Notes: generated by a model from the letters alone, not told the origin. A stretch of 64,000 nucleotides of DNA from Nitrosomonadaceae bacterium (GCA_919902515.1 CAKKRD010000003.1:1-64000), one strand, 5' to 3'; counted from the stretch's first letter, positions 34,403 to 45,717 are shown. Program-made: numbers and translations.

Positions 34403-34575
34403 GTGCGAATAAGGATCGAACGAATAGCGTTTATCCGCCGCCCGCCCAAACTTGTAGCGATAAAAGGGATAAAAGGGGCCACGCTCGAATTATTGTTCAA
34501 AATCTCGCCGAGCCAGTGCAAGTCATGATAATCCTTTTCCGCGCGAAAACAAGCCACGCGGATATGGGCGCCCAT
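34399..34575 (-). CDS. Possible small protein overlapping the nuclease start
   Basis: A 58-codon frame begins ATG at 34575 (MGAHIRVACFRAEKDYHDLH) and its stop overlaps the nuclease ATG as ATGA, an arrangement typical of coupled translation. Residues EKDYHDLHWLGEIL look like real coding, but no ribosome-binding site is clear and no family is recognised. It could also be the tail of a broken larger gene or simply leader sequence. Confidence 0.3.
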   Translation of the reverse strand: MGAHIRVACFRAEKDYHDLHWLGEILNNNSSVAPFIPFIATSLGGRRINAIRSILIRT

Positions 34576-34626
34576 GACACTAGCGTAATTGATCGATGCA
34601 CAATGGAACTGGCGCTGTGTCCGTGT

Positions 34627-35733
34627 TTACAAGTTATCCGGCGAATCGCCCTGCCTATCATGCTGCTGCAACGCCCATTGCACGTGCTCGCGCACCAACG
34701 CTGAAGCATCGCCGCGCCGCGCCTGCAACGCGTCAGTCACTGCCGCGGACGATGGCGCATTGCCCAGTCCGACCGCCAGATTGCGCAACCACTGCTCATG
34801 GCCAATGCGGCGGATCGGGCTGCCGGCAAGTGTGGTGTCGAACTGCTCCTTGCTCCAGCCGAACAGTTCGACCAGAGAGACATCATCCAGGCCGTTGCGC
34901 ACGGCGAAATCGTCTTCACCAGTGGTTGCGGCAAACTTGTTCCACGGACAAATCAACTGGCAATCATCACAGCCGTACACCCGGTTGCCGATTAGGGGGC
35001 GCAGCGTTTCCGGGATGCTGCCCTTATGTTCGATGGTGAGGTAGGAAATGCAGCGTCTTGCATCCAGCCGATAGGGCGCGATGATGGCCTGGGTCGGACA
35101 GATCGCGATGCATTTGCTGCAACTGCCGCAATGGTTATCAGCGGCGCTATCCGCTGGCAGCGGCAAATCGGTATACACTTCCCCCAGAAAAAACAGCGAC
35201 CCCGCTTCGCGGGAAAGCAGCAGCGTATGCTTGCCGCGCCAGCCAAGGCCGGATTTCTGCGCCCACTCCACTTCCATCACCGGTGCGCTGTCAGTGAACA
35301 CGCGGTAGTTGAAAGGACCCACTTCCGCAGTGATTTTATCGGCCAGTTTCTGCAAGCGTGCGCGTAGCACCTTGTGATAATCGCGCCCCAGCGCGTAGCG
35401 GGAAATGAATGCCCTGGTGCCATCCTGCATCACCTCCCAGCTATCTTTCGCTGCAGGGGGTGTGTTATTCATGCGCACCGAGATCACGCGCAGCGTGCCG
35501 GGCACGAGTTCCGCCGGGCGGGTGCGGCGGCTACCGTGTTTTGCCATATAATCCATTTCACCATGGCGGCCCTGGTTGAGCCACTCGAGCAGGCCCGCTT
35601 CGGCCTGTGACATATCGGCAGTGGCATCGGCGATGCGAATATCCTGGAAGCCGAGTTCCTTGCCCCAGGCTTTGATCGCAACAGTCAGCGCGACGAAATC
35701 TCGTGGCGGATTTTTGGAGATATTTTCTTGCAT
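34627..35733 (-). CDS. queG: Epoxyqueuosine reductase
   Basis: This roughly 368-residue cobalamin and iron-sulfur enzyme reduces epoxyqueuosine to queuosine in tRNA. Two [4Fe-4S] motifs, CGSCSKCIAICPT and CDDCQLICPWN, and the catalytic-domain segments GWRGKHTLLLSREAGSLFFLGE and FTDSAPVMEVEWA are intact. A C-terminal HEAT-like tail follows (LRNLAVGLGNAPSSAAVTDAL). Several ATG codons cluster at the start; the one at 35733 is the shortest choice and already overlaps tsaE on the other strand by six bases. It works downstream of QueE and QueC encoded at 28.9-30.2 kb. Confidence 0.95.
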   Translation of the reverse strand: MQENISKNPPRDFVALTVAIKAWGKELGFQDIRIADATADMSQAEAGLLEWLNQGRHGEMDYMAKHGSRRTRPAELVPGTLRVISVRMNNTPPAAKDSWEVMQDGTRAFISRYALGRDYHKVLRARLQKLADKITAEVGPFNYRVFTDSAPVMEVEWAQKSGLGWRGKHTLLLSREAGSLFFLGEVYTDLPLPADSAADNHCGSCSKCIAICPTQAIIAPYRLDARRCISYLTIEHKGSIPETLRPLIGNRVYGCDDCQLICPWNKFAATTGEDDFAVRNGLDDVSLVELFGWSKEQFDTTLAGSPIRRIGHEQWLRNLAVGLGNAPSSAAVTDALQARRGDASALVREHVQWALQQHDRQGDSPDNL

Positions 35734-36222
35734 AGTTCTCATCATACCGGCTCCGCTGCGATACATCATCTTGCCGATGAAGCCGCAACGCTGGCGTTGG
35801 GCGCGGAAATCGCGGCGATATTGCGTTCCGGCTTAGTCGTTTTCCTGCGCGGGAATCTTGGTGCCGGCAAAACCACGCTGGCTCGCGGCATCTTGCGTGG
35901 CTTGGGTTATCAGGGAAAAGTGAAGAGTCCTACGTATAATTTGGTTGAACTTTACAAAATTTCTAGGTTATACTTCTATCACTTTGATTTCTATCGTTTC
36001 AACGATCCGATCGAATGGGAAGATGCAGGTTTCCGCGAATATTTCAACGCGGATTCGATCTGTCTGGTGGAATGGCCCGAAAAAGCTGACGGACTGTTGC
36101 CCACAGCGGATTTGCAGGTTCTTCTCAGTATCACCGAAACAGGCCGCAATGTCGAAATTCAAGCGGGCACGGAGGCGGGCAGACAGTGTTTGAAACATTG
36201 GCAAACTCCAGCACATCCCTGA
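35728..36222 (+). CDS. tsaE: tRNA N6-adenosine threonylcarbamoyltransferase ATPase TsaE
   Basis: This 164-residue ATPase works with TsaB and TsaD to make t6A37 in tRNA. The P-loop FLRGNLGAGKTTLARG, the SPTYNLVELY region and the YHFDFYRFND and CLVEWPEKAD motifs mark the family. The start is a TTG at 35728 with GGAG eight bases upstream; no ATG fits. Its 5' end overlaps the divergent queG start. The stop lies 37 bases inside amiC, the usual tsaE-amiC coupling. Confidence 0.93.
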   Translation: MHSSHHTGSAAIHHLADEAATLALGAEIAAILRSGLVVFLRGNLGAGKTTLARGILRGLGYQGKVKSPTYNLVELYKISRLYFYHFDFYRFNDPIEWEDAGFREYFNADSICLVEWPEKADGLLPTADLQVLLSITETGRNVEIQAGTEAGRQCLKHWQTPAHP

Positions 36223-37544
36223 TCACGGCAGCACCCACTCGCCGCAATCTCTCATTTTTTTCAACACTGCGCACATTTTTGTCGCTAACGGGGACGGGGG
36301 CATTGCTGTTGTTGTCCGGCAATGCGGCCTCTGCCGATACGACCATCAGTGCCGCCCGTGTCTGGCCGGCAGCGGAATACACCCGCATCACGCTGGAATC
36401 AGCCACGCCGATTCAGTACTCGGTTAGCATACTGAAGAACCCGGATCGGGTGGTGGTCGATCTGGAAGACATCACGCTTACTTTGGAACTGGAAAATCTG
36501 CCGGGTAAAATCAACGCTGCCGATCCTTATATCCGTGCGCTGCGTATCGGCCGTTTCAAGCCAGGCGTGCTGCGACTGGTGCTGGATCTCAAAACCGAAG
36601 TCGCACCACAGGTATTCGAACTCAAGCCCGTGGCCAGTTACGGCTACCGGCTGGTGCTGGATATTTATCCGGCCATCCCGCTTGACCCGTTGATGGCACT
36701 GCTAAACGAGAACGCAACGATTACGCCACAGACCGGTGGCACTGCTGATACCAAGGGCGATGTAAGAACCCAGGACAAAGCTAACAAGAGCAGCGAGTCT
36801 GCCGGAAAAACCAAGCCGGAAATAAGACGGCTTATTATCATTGCAATTGACCCGGGTCATGGCGGCGAGGATCCCGGTGCAATAAGCCGCAGCGGCACCC
36901 AGGAGAAAGACATCACGCTCGCCATCGCCCAAAAACTCAAAGCCAAGATAGACAAAGAGCCCAACATGCGTGCGGCATTAACGCGGGACGGGGATTATTT
37001 CATATCGCTGCCAATGCGTCTCACCAAGGCACGCCAGTTGAACGCCGATCTGTTCGTATCGGTTCACGCCGATGCTTTCATCAAGCCGCATGCGCGCGGC
37101 TCGTCGGTATTTGCACTATCCGAGCGTGGCGCGACTTCTGCCGCCGCCCGCTGGCTGGCGAAAAAGGAAAATGACGCAGATCTGATCGGTGGAGTCAATC
37201 TTGACGTCAAGGATCACTATCTCAAGCAAACCCTGCTGGATTTGTCGCAGACCGCAACCATCAACGACAGTCTCAAGCTCGGCCGGGAGGTGCTCGCGGA
37301 AATCGGCGATATCAACCACCTGCACAAAAATGAGGTGGAACAGGCAGGATTTGCCGTACTCAAATCTCCCGACATTCCCTCGATCCTGGTGGAAACCGCA
37401 TTCATCAGCAATCCTGAGGAAGAGAAGAAGCTGAAAGATACCGCCTATCAGGATAAAATGGCCGAAGCGATGCTCGCTGGCATCAAGCGTTATTTCGCCA
37501 ACAACCCGCCGCTGGCACGTTCCAAAATGGTGCGGTTGGAGTAG
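36186..37544 (+). CDS. amiC: N-acetylmuramoyl-L-alanine amidase AmiC
   Basis: This 452-residue amidase splits septal peptidoglycan so daughter cells separate. It begins with GTG, overlapping tsaE. A signal sequence (near GALLLLSGNAASA) is followed by an AMIN domain (about residues 55-165) that targets peptidoglycan at the septum, a charged linker, and the zinc amidase_3 domain with IAIDPGHGGEDPGA, SVHADAF and VETAFISNPEEE. It is one of the window's division genes along with tol-pal. Confidence 0.95.
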   Translation: MFETLANSSTSLITAAPTRRNLSFFSTLRTFLSLTGTGALLLLSGNAASADTTISAARVWPAAEYTRITLESATPIQYSVSILKNPDRVVVDLEDITLTLELENLPGKINAADPYIRALRIGRFKPGVLRLVLDLKTEVAPQVFELKPVASYGYRLVLDIYPAIPLDPLMALLNENATITPQTGGTADTKGDVRTQDKANKSSESAGKTKPEIRRLIIIAIDPGHGGEDPGAISRSGTQEKDITLAIAQKLKAKIDKEPNMRAALTRDGDYFISLPMRLTKARQLNADLFVSVHADAFIKPHARGSSVFALSERGATSAAARWLAKKENDADLIGGVNLDVKDHYLKQTLLDLSQTATINDSLKLGREVLAEIGDINHLHKNEVEQAGFAVLKSPDIPSILVETAFISNPEEEKKLKDTAYQDKMAEAMLAGIKRYFANNPPLARSKMVRLE

Positions 37545-37575
37545 CGCTCTCTGCCTGCAAATAGGCCGCTAAAGA

Positions 37576-38115
37576 TCATCTCTGTTCTGCTTCTATCGTA
37601 CTCATGTGGAAACCCCATTGACCTTGGCGGCGTTCCTCAAAATAGCGTTTCAACGGTTCGCGAATGACACGGAAAGCCAGTGTGTCCCAGGGAATCTCCA
37701 TCTCGCCAAAAAGCTGGACCTCCAGACTTTCGATTCCAGGTTTGAAATCCAGATCCAGCAGCCGCGCCCGGAACAATATGTGCACTTGGTCGATATGCGG
37801 CAGATTATAAATGGCATAGAGAGGGCCCATCTCCACCCGGGCATTGGCTTCTTCCAGGGTTTCACGTGCAGCGGCCTCAACCAGGGTTTCGGCATTTTCC
37901 ATAAATCCCGCAGGCAGGGTCCACAAGCCGTGGCGCGGCTCGATGGCACGGCGGCATAGCAATATCTTGTCTTCCCACTCAGGGATGCAACCCACCACCA
38001 TTTTGGGATTCTGATAATGAATAACGCCGCATGCGGGGCACACGTAACGCGGCAGTGTGTCGCCTGCGGGAACACGCAGTTCCACCAGCGTACCGCAATT
38101 GCTGCAATATTTCAT
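37576..38115 (-). CDS. Nudix hydrolase with N-terminal zinc ribbon
   Basis: This 179-residue protein carries a CSNCG...CPACG zinc ribbon (residues 4-32) and then a Nudix box, GFMENAETLVEAAARETLEEANA, intact with the REtLEE helix. The arrangement is close to NADH pyrophosphatase-related and ADP-ribose hydrolases. The ATG at 38115 is chosen because AAGG precedes it and the ribbon then starts at residue 4. It lies back-to-back with nadE, which makes an NAD-related substrate plausible, but this is inference. Confidence 0.9.
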   Translation of the reverse strand: MKYCSNCGTLVELRVPAGDTLPRYVCPACGVIHYQNPKMVVGCIPEWEDKILLCRRAIEPRHGLWTLPAGFMENAETLVEAAARETLEEANARVEMGPLYAIYNLPHIDQVHILFRARLLDLDFKPGIESLEVQLFGEMEIPWDTLAFRVIREPLKRYFEERRQGQWGFHMSTIEAEQR

Positions 38116-38311
38116 AAGAACGCCTTGGTCTGATGGGCTGCGCGTGCCATTGGAAGGTTGACAAACATATATCAATTTTAACATGCGAATAATTATTTTC
38201 TGGCAGTTGATACAGCTCCGTCGCAGCACAGTACCCGCGGATGGAAGCATATTCTGCTATGATCCAACAGGCTTTTAGCGCAGGCCGACAACGGAAGCTT
38301 ATCCCCTCATT

Positions 38312-40302
<1,991 letters not shown>

Positions 40303-40372
40303 TCTGGGCGCCTCGTGCTCAGGGTTCCCTGACTATCATGGAACTTAGCCCGTAAACGGTTATCATATCACC

Positions 40373-41881
40373 ATGAAATTGCGCTATCTGACGGCAGCAA
40401 TATTGCCACTTCTGTTTGCTCTGAACGTTTCTGCTGACGAGTTGCCCGAACTGGGTGATGTCTCCCAGGCCACCATCTCGCCACGCCAGGAACGGCAGCT
40501 TGGTTTGCAGATCATGGCCGAGATTCGCGCTGACCGCAGTTATCTTGACGATCCCGAAATAGCCGCTTATCTCACCAATCTCGGCAACAGGCTGCTTGCC
40601 GGCTCGAACGAGGATCATCCCGACCAGGAGTTTGAATTCTTTGCCCTGCAGGATCCGTCTATCAACGCATTTGCGCTGCCCGGCGGTTTCATGGGTTTCA
40701 ACAGCGGCCTCATTCTCGCCGCGCAGGGCGAATCGGAATTGGCTGGTGTGATGGCGCATGAAATCGCGCACGTCACCCAGAAGCACCTCGCGCGCATGAT
40801 TTCCGGGCAGAAATACGGCATGCTGACCACTCTGGCATCGCTGGCAGTGGCGATTCTGGTTTCGCGTTCAAATCCGCAAGCCGGGCAGGCGGCCGCGGCT
40901 GCTGCCCAAGCACTTGCAATCCAATCGCGGCTGGATTTTACCCGCGACCATGAAAAAGAAGCCGATCGTATCGGGCTGAACATACTGGTTGACGCAGGAC
41001 TTGATCCCAACGGGATGACGGAATTTTTCGAGCGTCTGCAAAAAGCCGGGCGGTTTCACGAGAACGGGGCACCGTCTTATTTGCGCACCCACCCGATCAC
41101 TTATGAACGCATTGCGGACATTCAGAACCGTACGCAAAGCATGTCTTACCGGCAAGTCCCTGACAGCCTTGATTTCCAGTTGGTGCGCGCCAAGCTGCGT
41201 GCGCTCCAGGGAAAACCCAAAGACGCGGTAAGGTATTTTGAATCCAGTATTCGGGACAAACGCTACCACAGCGAGGTTGCGGAACGCTATGGATTGATCA
41301 ACGCCTTATTGCGCGACAGGAATTACGTACGCGCAGACAAGGAATTGACACTGCTCTACGAAACTTCGCGGGCTGGCGGTATGATAGAGATGCTGGAGAA
41401 TCACCGCCTGGGTACGGCGATCCGGATTGAGCGTAAGATTTCGCGCTCCAGTCCCATGATTGAGACTCTTGCGGGCCGCGTCAAGCTGGCCATGGGACAG
41501 ACTGCGGATGCTCTCGGTATTTACCGGGCCGCATTGCGGATTTATCCGCAGCATCGGGCGTTGACCTATGATTATGCCGAGGCGCTGCTGCGCAGCGACA
41601 GCGTCGATGCTGCACTCAAATTCATCAACCAGCAACTGCTGTTTACTCCCAACGATATACGCCTTTACAACTTGCAGGCACAAGGTTACGCGGCACTGGG
41701 GAGAAATCTGTTGCAGCACCGCGCCCAGGCGGAAGCCTACATCCGGCAGGGTTATCTCGCCGCCGCCATTGATCAGTTGCAGACTGCATTGAGAAGCAAT
41801 GACGGTGATTTCTATCAGGTATCCAGTGTTGAAGCGCGCCTTAAGGAGCTGCGCGAACTGGCTGCTGCCAATAAAAACTAG
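40373..41881 (+). CDS. BepA-like M48 metalloprotease with TPR
   Basis: This 502-residue periplasmic protease/chaperone of outer-membrane protein assembly begins with a signal peptide (near NVSADELPE). The zinc site is HEIAHVTQKH (His129, Glu130, His133), with the third ligand in DHEKEADRIG near residue 196. The C-terminal half has TPR-like repeats (VKLAMGQTADALGIYRAAL, ALTYDYAEALLRSDSVDAAL) that bind partners such as BAM components. It stands alone, and a perfect palindrome follows its stop. Confidence 0.93.
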   Translation: MKLRYLTAAILPLLFALNVSADELPELGDVSQATISPRQERQLGLQIMAEIRADRSYLDDPEIAAYLTNLGNRLLAGSNEDHPDQEFEFFALQDPSINAFALPGGFMGFNSGLILAAQGESELAGVMAHEIAHVTQKHLARMISGQKYGMLTTLASLAVAILVSRSNPQAGQAAAAAAQALAIQSRLDFTRDHEKEADRIGLNILVDAGLDPNGMTEFFERLQKAGRFHENGAPSYLRTHPITYERIADIQNRTQSMSYRQVPDSLDFQLVRAKLRALQGKPKDAVRYFESSIRDKRYHSEVAERYGLINALLRDRNYVRADKELTLLYETSRAGGMIEMLENHRLGTAIRIERKISRSSPMIETLAGRVKLAMGQTADALGIYRAALRIYPQHRALTYDYAEALLRSDSVDAALKFINQQLLFTPNDIRLYNLQAQGYAALGRNLLQHRAQAEAYIRQGYLAAAIDQLQTALRSNDGDFYQVSSVEARLKELRELAAANKN

Positions 41882-41927
41882 GGAACCGCTGAACAAGTCT
41901 TCCACGGAGGACTTGTTCAGCGGTTCC
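41882..41927. repeat. Perfect GGAACC-family palindrome
   Basis: GGAACCGCTGAACAAGTC (41882-41899) and its exact inverted copy (41910-41927) flank a 10-bp centre. It directly follows the bepA-like stop codon. It could act as a transcript-end hairpin although no T-tract follows. The arms recur, less perfectly, at 15117, 17551 and 3666. Confidence 0.9.
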
Positions 41928-42001
41928 ATAAACCTCCCACACTCAGGTAACATTCGGCTTTCGCTCTGTCCAGTCTGGCACAGAACATAACCTGGTCGCT
42001 C

Positions 42002-43144
42002 ATGATCACTATTTCCCGCACCAAGCTGCTCGTCATTGTCGCAATGCTGCTACTGGCCGCTATCGCCGTCTGGTACTGGGGTACCAAACCGGAATCCAAG
42101 CAGGAGCGTTATAAAACTCAGGTGGTCGATCGTGGGGAAATCGTGCAGAGCATTTCCGCCAACGGTACGCTCAACCCGGTGGAGCTGGTCAATGTCGGCA
42201 CCCAGGTATCGGGTACGATATTCAAGATGTATGCTGACTTCAACGACCAGATCAAAGTGGGCCAGGTGTTGGCTGAGCTTGACCCGGCATTGTTCCGGGC
42301 GCAGTTGCAGCAATCCGAAGCCAACGTGATGAATGCGCGCGCCGTGCTAAAACTGGCGGAAAACAAGATGGCCCGTAATCTTACCCTTAAAGAGCAGGGC
42401 TTTATTTCCAGTGACGCACTGAATGTGTTCGAGCAGCAACTGGATGCCGCCCGTGCCCAGCTTGCGCTGGGTACAGCGCAACTGGCGCGCGACCGTGCCA
42501 ACCTTGATTACAGCGTGATCAAATCACCGATTTCCGGAGTGGTGGTGGCGCGCAACGTAGATCTTGGCCAGACTGTGGCGGCGAGTTTCCAGACGCCGGT
42601 TCTGTTCCAGATTGCCAAGGATTTGCGCCAAATGCAGATTGATACCAGCGTAGCGGAGGCGGACATCGGCCAGCTGCGTCTCGGCCAGCAGGCAAATTTC
42701 ACGGTGGATGCTTTCCACGAGCGCGAGTTCACCGGCACAGTAAAGCAGGTGCGGCTCAATCCCACCATCCAGCAGAATGTGGTCACCTATAACGTGGTGG
42801 TGACGGTAGCCAACGACGACGGTGCGCTGCTACCCGGCATGACCGCCAACGTACGCTTCGCCGTCAATCAGAAGAATGCTGCGCTGCGAGTACCCAATGC
42901 GGCGCTGCGCTACAAACCAACCGATGCCGATGCCGACATCGCGCCGGCCAGGCAACCGGGCAAACCCGCACTCTACCGACTGGAGAATGGCAAACCTGTT
43001 CCGGTCAGCGTCAGAACCGGCATCGCTGACGGCAGTTTCACCGAAATCATCGAAGGCGGAATCAAGGAAGGCGATAAACTGATAGTGCGCGAGACCGCCA
43101 ACAAGGATAAATCGGGCAGTAACTTCAAGCTCAGAATGTTCTGA
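42002..43144 (+). CDS. macA: MacA-like periplasmic adaptor of an ABC efflux system
   Basis: This 380-residue membrane-fusion protein joins a MacB-type transporter to an outer-membrane channel. It has an N-terminal membrane anchor (KLLVIVAMLLLAAIAVWYWG), a lipoyl/barrel-sandwich region (NVGTQVSGTIFKMYADFNDQIKVGQVLAEL), an alpha-hairpin (about residues 105-165) and a beta-barrel. Its stop overlaps the following ATPase start. Cargo (macrolide, peptide or lipid) cannot be read; no outer-membrane channel gene is adjacent. Confidence 0.92.
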   Translation: MITISRTKLLVIVAMLLLAAIAVWYWGTKPESKQERYKTQVVDRGEIVQSISANGTLNPVELVNVGTQVSGTIFKMYADFNDQIKVGQVLAELDPALFRAQLQQSEANVMNARAVLKLAENKMARNLTLKEQGFISSDALNVFEQQLDAARAQLALGTAQLARDRANLDYSVIKSPISGVVVARNVDLGQTVAASFQTPVLFQIAKDLRQMQIDTSVAEADIGQLRLGQQANFTVDAFHEREFTGTVKQVRLNPTIQQNVVTYNVVVTVANDDGALLPGMTANVRFAVNQKNAALRVPNAALRYKPTDADADIAPARQPGKPALYRLENGKPVPVSVRTGIADGSFTEIIEGGIKEGDKLIVRETANKDKSGSNFKLRMF

Positions 43145-43878
43145 TGGCGTCAGTTCAGCCCGATTCTACTGCCGAGTCGCTGATCAGGGTAGAAAACCTG
43201 TGCAAGACTTATAGTCTGGATAATGGCATCAACGGCACGGTCAACAGCCAGGTGCTGTATGACGTAAGTCTCAATATCAATCGCGGAGAATTTGTCGCCA
43301 TCATGGGGCATTCCGGCTCCGGTAAGTCCACTCTGATGAATCTGCTGGGCTGTCTTGATACCCCCAGCAGCGGGCATTACTGGCTCGCCGGGCGCGATGT
43401 GGCGGCACTTCCGGAGAATGAACTCGCGCGCGTGCGCAACCACACCATCGGCTTCGTATTCCAGGGATTCAACCTGCTGAAACGCATGACGGCGCTGGAT
43501 AACGTGGCGACACCACTGCTCTATGCCGGGGTGGGCCGCGCGGAGAGCCGCCGGCGCGCGCTGGAACTGCTGCGTCAGACTGGTCTCGGCAATTTCGCCG
43601 CGTATCAGCCCAATCAGCTTTCCGGCGGGCAGCAGCAGCGTGTTGCCATCAGCCGTGCGTTAGTCAACAACCCGCAGCTTATCCTGGCGGATGAACCCAC
43701 CGGTAACCTCGACACCCAAACCAGCGGTGAAATCATGGCGGTGTTCGAACGGCTCAACCGCGAGCAAGGCATCACCATCGTGCTGGTCACTCATGAAAAC
43801 GACGTTGCCGCTTACGCGCACCGGCTAGTGCGCCTGAAAGACGGACGGGTGGTGCATGACGGCGGAGTGACGGCATGA
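43144..43878 (+). CDS. macB: MacB-type ABC transporter ATPase
   Basis: This 244-residue nucleotide-binding protein powers the system. Walker A is [16 protein letters not shown], the signature is [15 protein letters not shown], and Walker B with the catalytic Glu is [12 protein letters not shown]. It is separate from the permease that overlaps its end by four bases, whereas E. coli MacB has both in one chain. Its first base coincides with the last base of macA. Confidence 0.94.
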   Translation: MASVQPDSTAESLIRVENLCKTYSLDNGINGTVNSQVLYDVSLNINRGEFVAIMGHSGSGKSTLMNLLGCLDTPSSGHYWLAGRDVAALPENELARVRNHTIGFVFQGFNLLKRMTALDNVATPLLYAGVGRAESRRRALELLRQTGLGNFAAYQPNQLSGGQQQRVAISRALVNNPQLILADEPTGNLDTQTSGEIMAVFERLNREQGITIVLVTHENDVAAYAHRLVRLKDGRVVHDGGVTA

Positions 43879-45098
43879 ACCTGCTGGCCATCATCGGCGA
43901 AGCATTGCGCGCATTGCGGCTCAACCGCCTGCGTACCGGCCTGACCATGCTCGGCATGATCATCGGTGTGGCGGCAGTGGTATTGATGCTGTCCATCGGT
44001 CAGGGTGCGCAGACTACCGTCAATCAGGCTATCGCCTCGATGGGCAGCAACCTGTTTATCGTGTTGCCTGGCGCCACCTCCTCGGGCGCCATGCGCCAAA
44101 GTAGCGGCAGTGCGCAAACCTTGACTCTCGGCGATGCGCAGGCTGTCGCCAGCCTGCCTTCGATCAAGGCGGTCGCGCCGATCATAACCGGAACGGCGCA
44201 ACTGAATTTTGGCGCCAACAACTGGAGCACCGTGGTCACTGGCGTCACGCCGGATTATTTCAAGGTGCGCAACTGGAGTACGGAAGATGGCGAGGTATTT
44301 TCCGATACTGATTTCCGCTCTGCCGCACGCGTTGTAGTCCTGGGTCAGGTCATCGCAAAGAATCTGTTCGGTGATGAAGACCCGACAGGCAAAACCATAC
44401 GCATCAAGAAGAGTCCTTTTCTGGTCACCGGGGTGCTTGCCGCCAAGGGGCAGAGTCTGGACGGGCGTGACCAGGACGACAGCGTGTTCATTCCGCTCAC
44501 CACCGGCCAGCGCCAGATTTTCGGCAGCCAGTTTCCCGGAACCATCCGTTTCATGATGGTGCAGGGCAAGTCAGCGGAAATAATGGAAGAAGCCGAAAGC
44601 GAGATCAATCAGTTGCTGCGGCAGCGCCATCGACTCGCGGAAGGCATGGATAGCGATTTCACCGTGCGCAACATGGCAGCGCTGGCTGCTGTCGCCACCG
44701 GTGCTGCCAAGGTGATGTCGCTGATGCTGGGAGCGATCGCCTCGGTATCGTTATTGGTTGGCGGCATCGGCATCATGAACATCATGCTGGTGTCGGTGAC
44801 CGAACGCACCCGTGAAATCGGCATCCGCATGGCTATCGGCGCCAATCGCCGCGCCATTCTCACGCAATTCCTGCTGGAAGCGCTGGTGATCTGCATCCTG
44901 GGTGGCCTGGCAGGCGTGGCGCTGGGTATCGGCGGCGCCTGGGCGGTGAGCCAAGCGGCGGACATGGTGGTGGTCATCACCCTCGGCATGGTCGGTCTGG
45001 CATTCCTTTTTGCGTCAGCGGTGGGGATATTCTTCGGCTTCTACCCGGCCAGGAAAGCGGCAGCGCTACGGCCGGTGGAAGCGTTGCGCTACGAGTAA
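43875..45098 (+). CDS. macB: MacB-type ABC transporter permease
   Basis: This 407-residue permease has the MacB topology: an N-terminal membrane helix (LTMLGMIIGVAAVVLMLSIG), a large periplasmic domain (about residues 45-285) and three C-terminal helices (GAIASVSLLVGGIGIMNIML, ALVICILGGLAGVALG, LGMVGLAFLFASAVGIFFGF). The TERTREIGIRMAIGA coupling loop is the MacB/FtsX hallmark. It completes the macA-ATPase-permease operon. The mechanism is probably mechanotransmission to an outer-membrane channel. Confidence 0.93.
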   Translation: MNLLAIIGEALRALRLNRLRTGLTMLGMIIGVAAVVLMLSIGQGAQTTVNQAIASMGSNLFIVLPGATSSGAMRQSSGSAQTLTLGDAQAVASLPSIKAVAPIITGTAQLNFGANNWSTVVTGVTPDYFKVRNWSTEDGEVFSDTDFRSAARVVVLGQVIAKNLFGDEDPTGKTIRIKKSPFLVTGVLAAKGQSLDGRDQDDSVFIPLTTGQRQIFGSQFPGTIRFMMVQGKSAEIMEEAESEINQLLRQRHRLAEGMDSDFTVRNMAALAAVATGAAKVMSLMLGAIASVSLLVGGIGIMNIMLVSVTERTREIGIRMAIGANRRAILTQFLLEALVICILGGLAGVALGIGGAWAVSQAADMVVVITLGMVGLAFLFASAVGIFFGFYPARKAAALRPVEALRYE

Positions 45099-45161
45099 AG
45101 TTTATTATAACAATGGGTTGTACTACACTATTCGCATACGGCCGGGCTCGGCAACATGACC

Positions 45162-45176
45162 TGGCACGATTGCTGC
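45162..45176 (+). promoter_or_regulatory. Sigma-54-type -24/-12 promoter of pilA
   Basis: TGGCAC (45162-45167), five bases, then CTGC (45173-45176) fits the -24/-12 consensus TGGCAC-N5-TTGC with one mismatch and correct spacing. A transcript from about 45188 would give a 46-base leader before the pilA ATG at 45234. PilA promoters in Pseudomonas and relatives are sigma-54 dependent through PilR, so this is a reasonable call; no PilR gene is in the window. Confidence 0.7.
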
Positions 45177-45233
45177 TCATACTGAACCAAGCACCTCGAG
45201 TGCGTGTCTTAAAACCCTAAAGGAGAATTAATC

Positions 45234-45674
45234 ATGCAACAAGCACAAAAAGGTTTCACCTTGATCGAACTGATGATCGTAGTGGCGATTATCGGTATTC
45301 TGGCAGCGATTGCGATCCCGCAATACGGCGATTACACCTCGCGCACTCGTGCAGCAGGCACCGTGGCCGAACTGGCGGCATACAAGTTGGCAGTTGGTGT
45401 GTGCTACCAGGATACCGGAGCTTTGACTAACTGCGGCCCGGGCCAAAATGGTGTTCCAGCAACCTCCCCGGATTCAACCAATGCTAAAAGCATTACTCAG
45501 GCAGCCGGTGTGGTAAGCGGAAACAGTACTGCGACCACCACTGGTGGGGTTCCCTTGTCTTTTGTTTTTACGCCAACACCCACAGTCGGGGCATCAACCT
45601 TGCCATGGGTAATGACCGGTACTATCTGTGATTCAACCCGCGGCCTGAAACCGGGCGGCGGCCTCTGCCTCTGA
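45234..45674 (+). CDS. pilA: Type IV major pilin (PilA-like)
   Basis: This 146-residue pilin has a 7-residue leader MQQAQKG followed by the methylated Phe and N-terminal helix [20 protein letters not shown], with Glu5 present. The globular part has four cysteines (in [22 protein letters not shown] and LCL), enough for two disulfides including the typical C-terminal D-loop. AAAGGAG precedes the ATG, a sigma-54-type promoter lies upstream, and a strong terminator follows. It is probably monocistronic. Type IV pili serve twitching, adhesion and DNA uptake. Confidence 0.94.
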   Translation: MQQAQKGFTLIELMIVVAIIGILAAIAIPQYGDYTSRTRAAGTVAELAAYKLAVGVCYQDTGALTNCGPGQNGVPATSPDSTNAKSITQAAGVVSGNSTATTTGGVPLSFVFTPTPTVGASTLPWVMTGTICDSTRGLKPGGGLCL

Positions 45675-45717
45675 TCGTAGCTTGGGCAGCGCGTAAGCGC
45701 AGCCCAGCAAACAAAAA

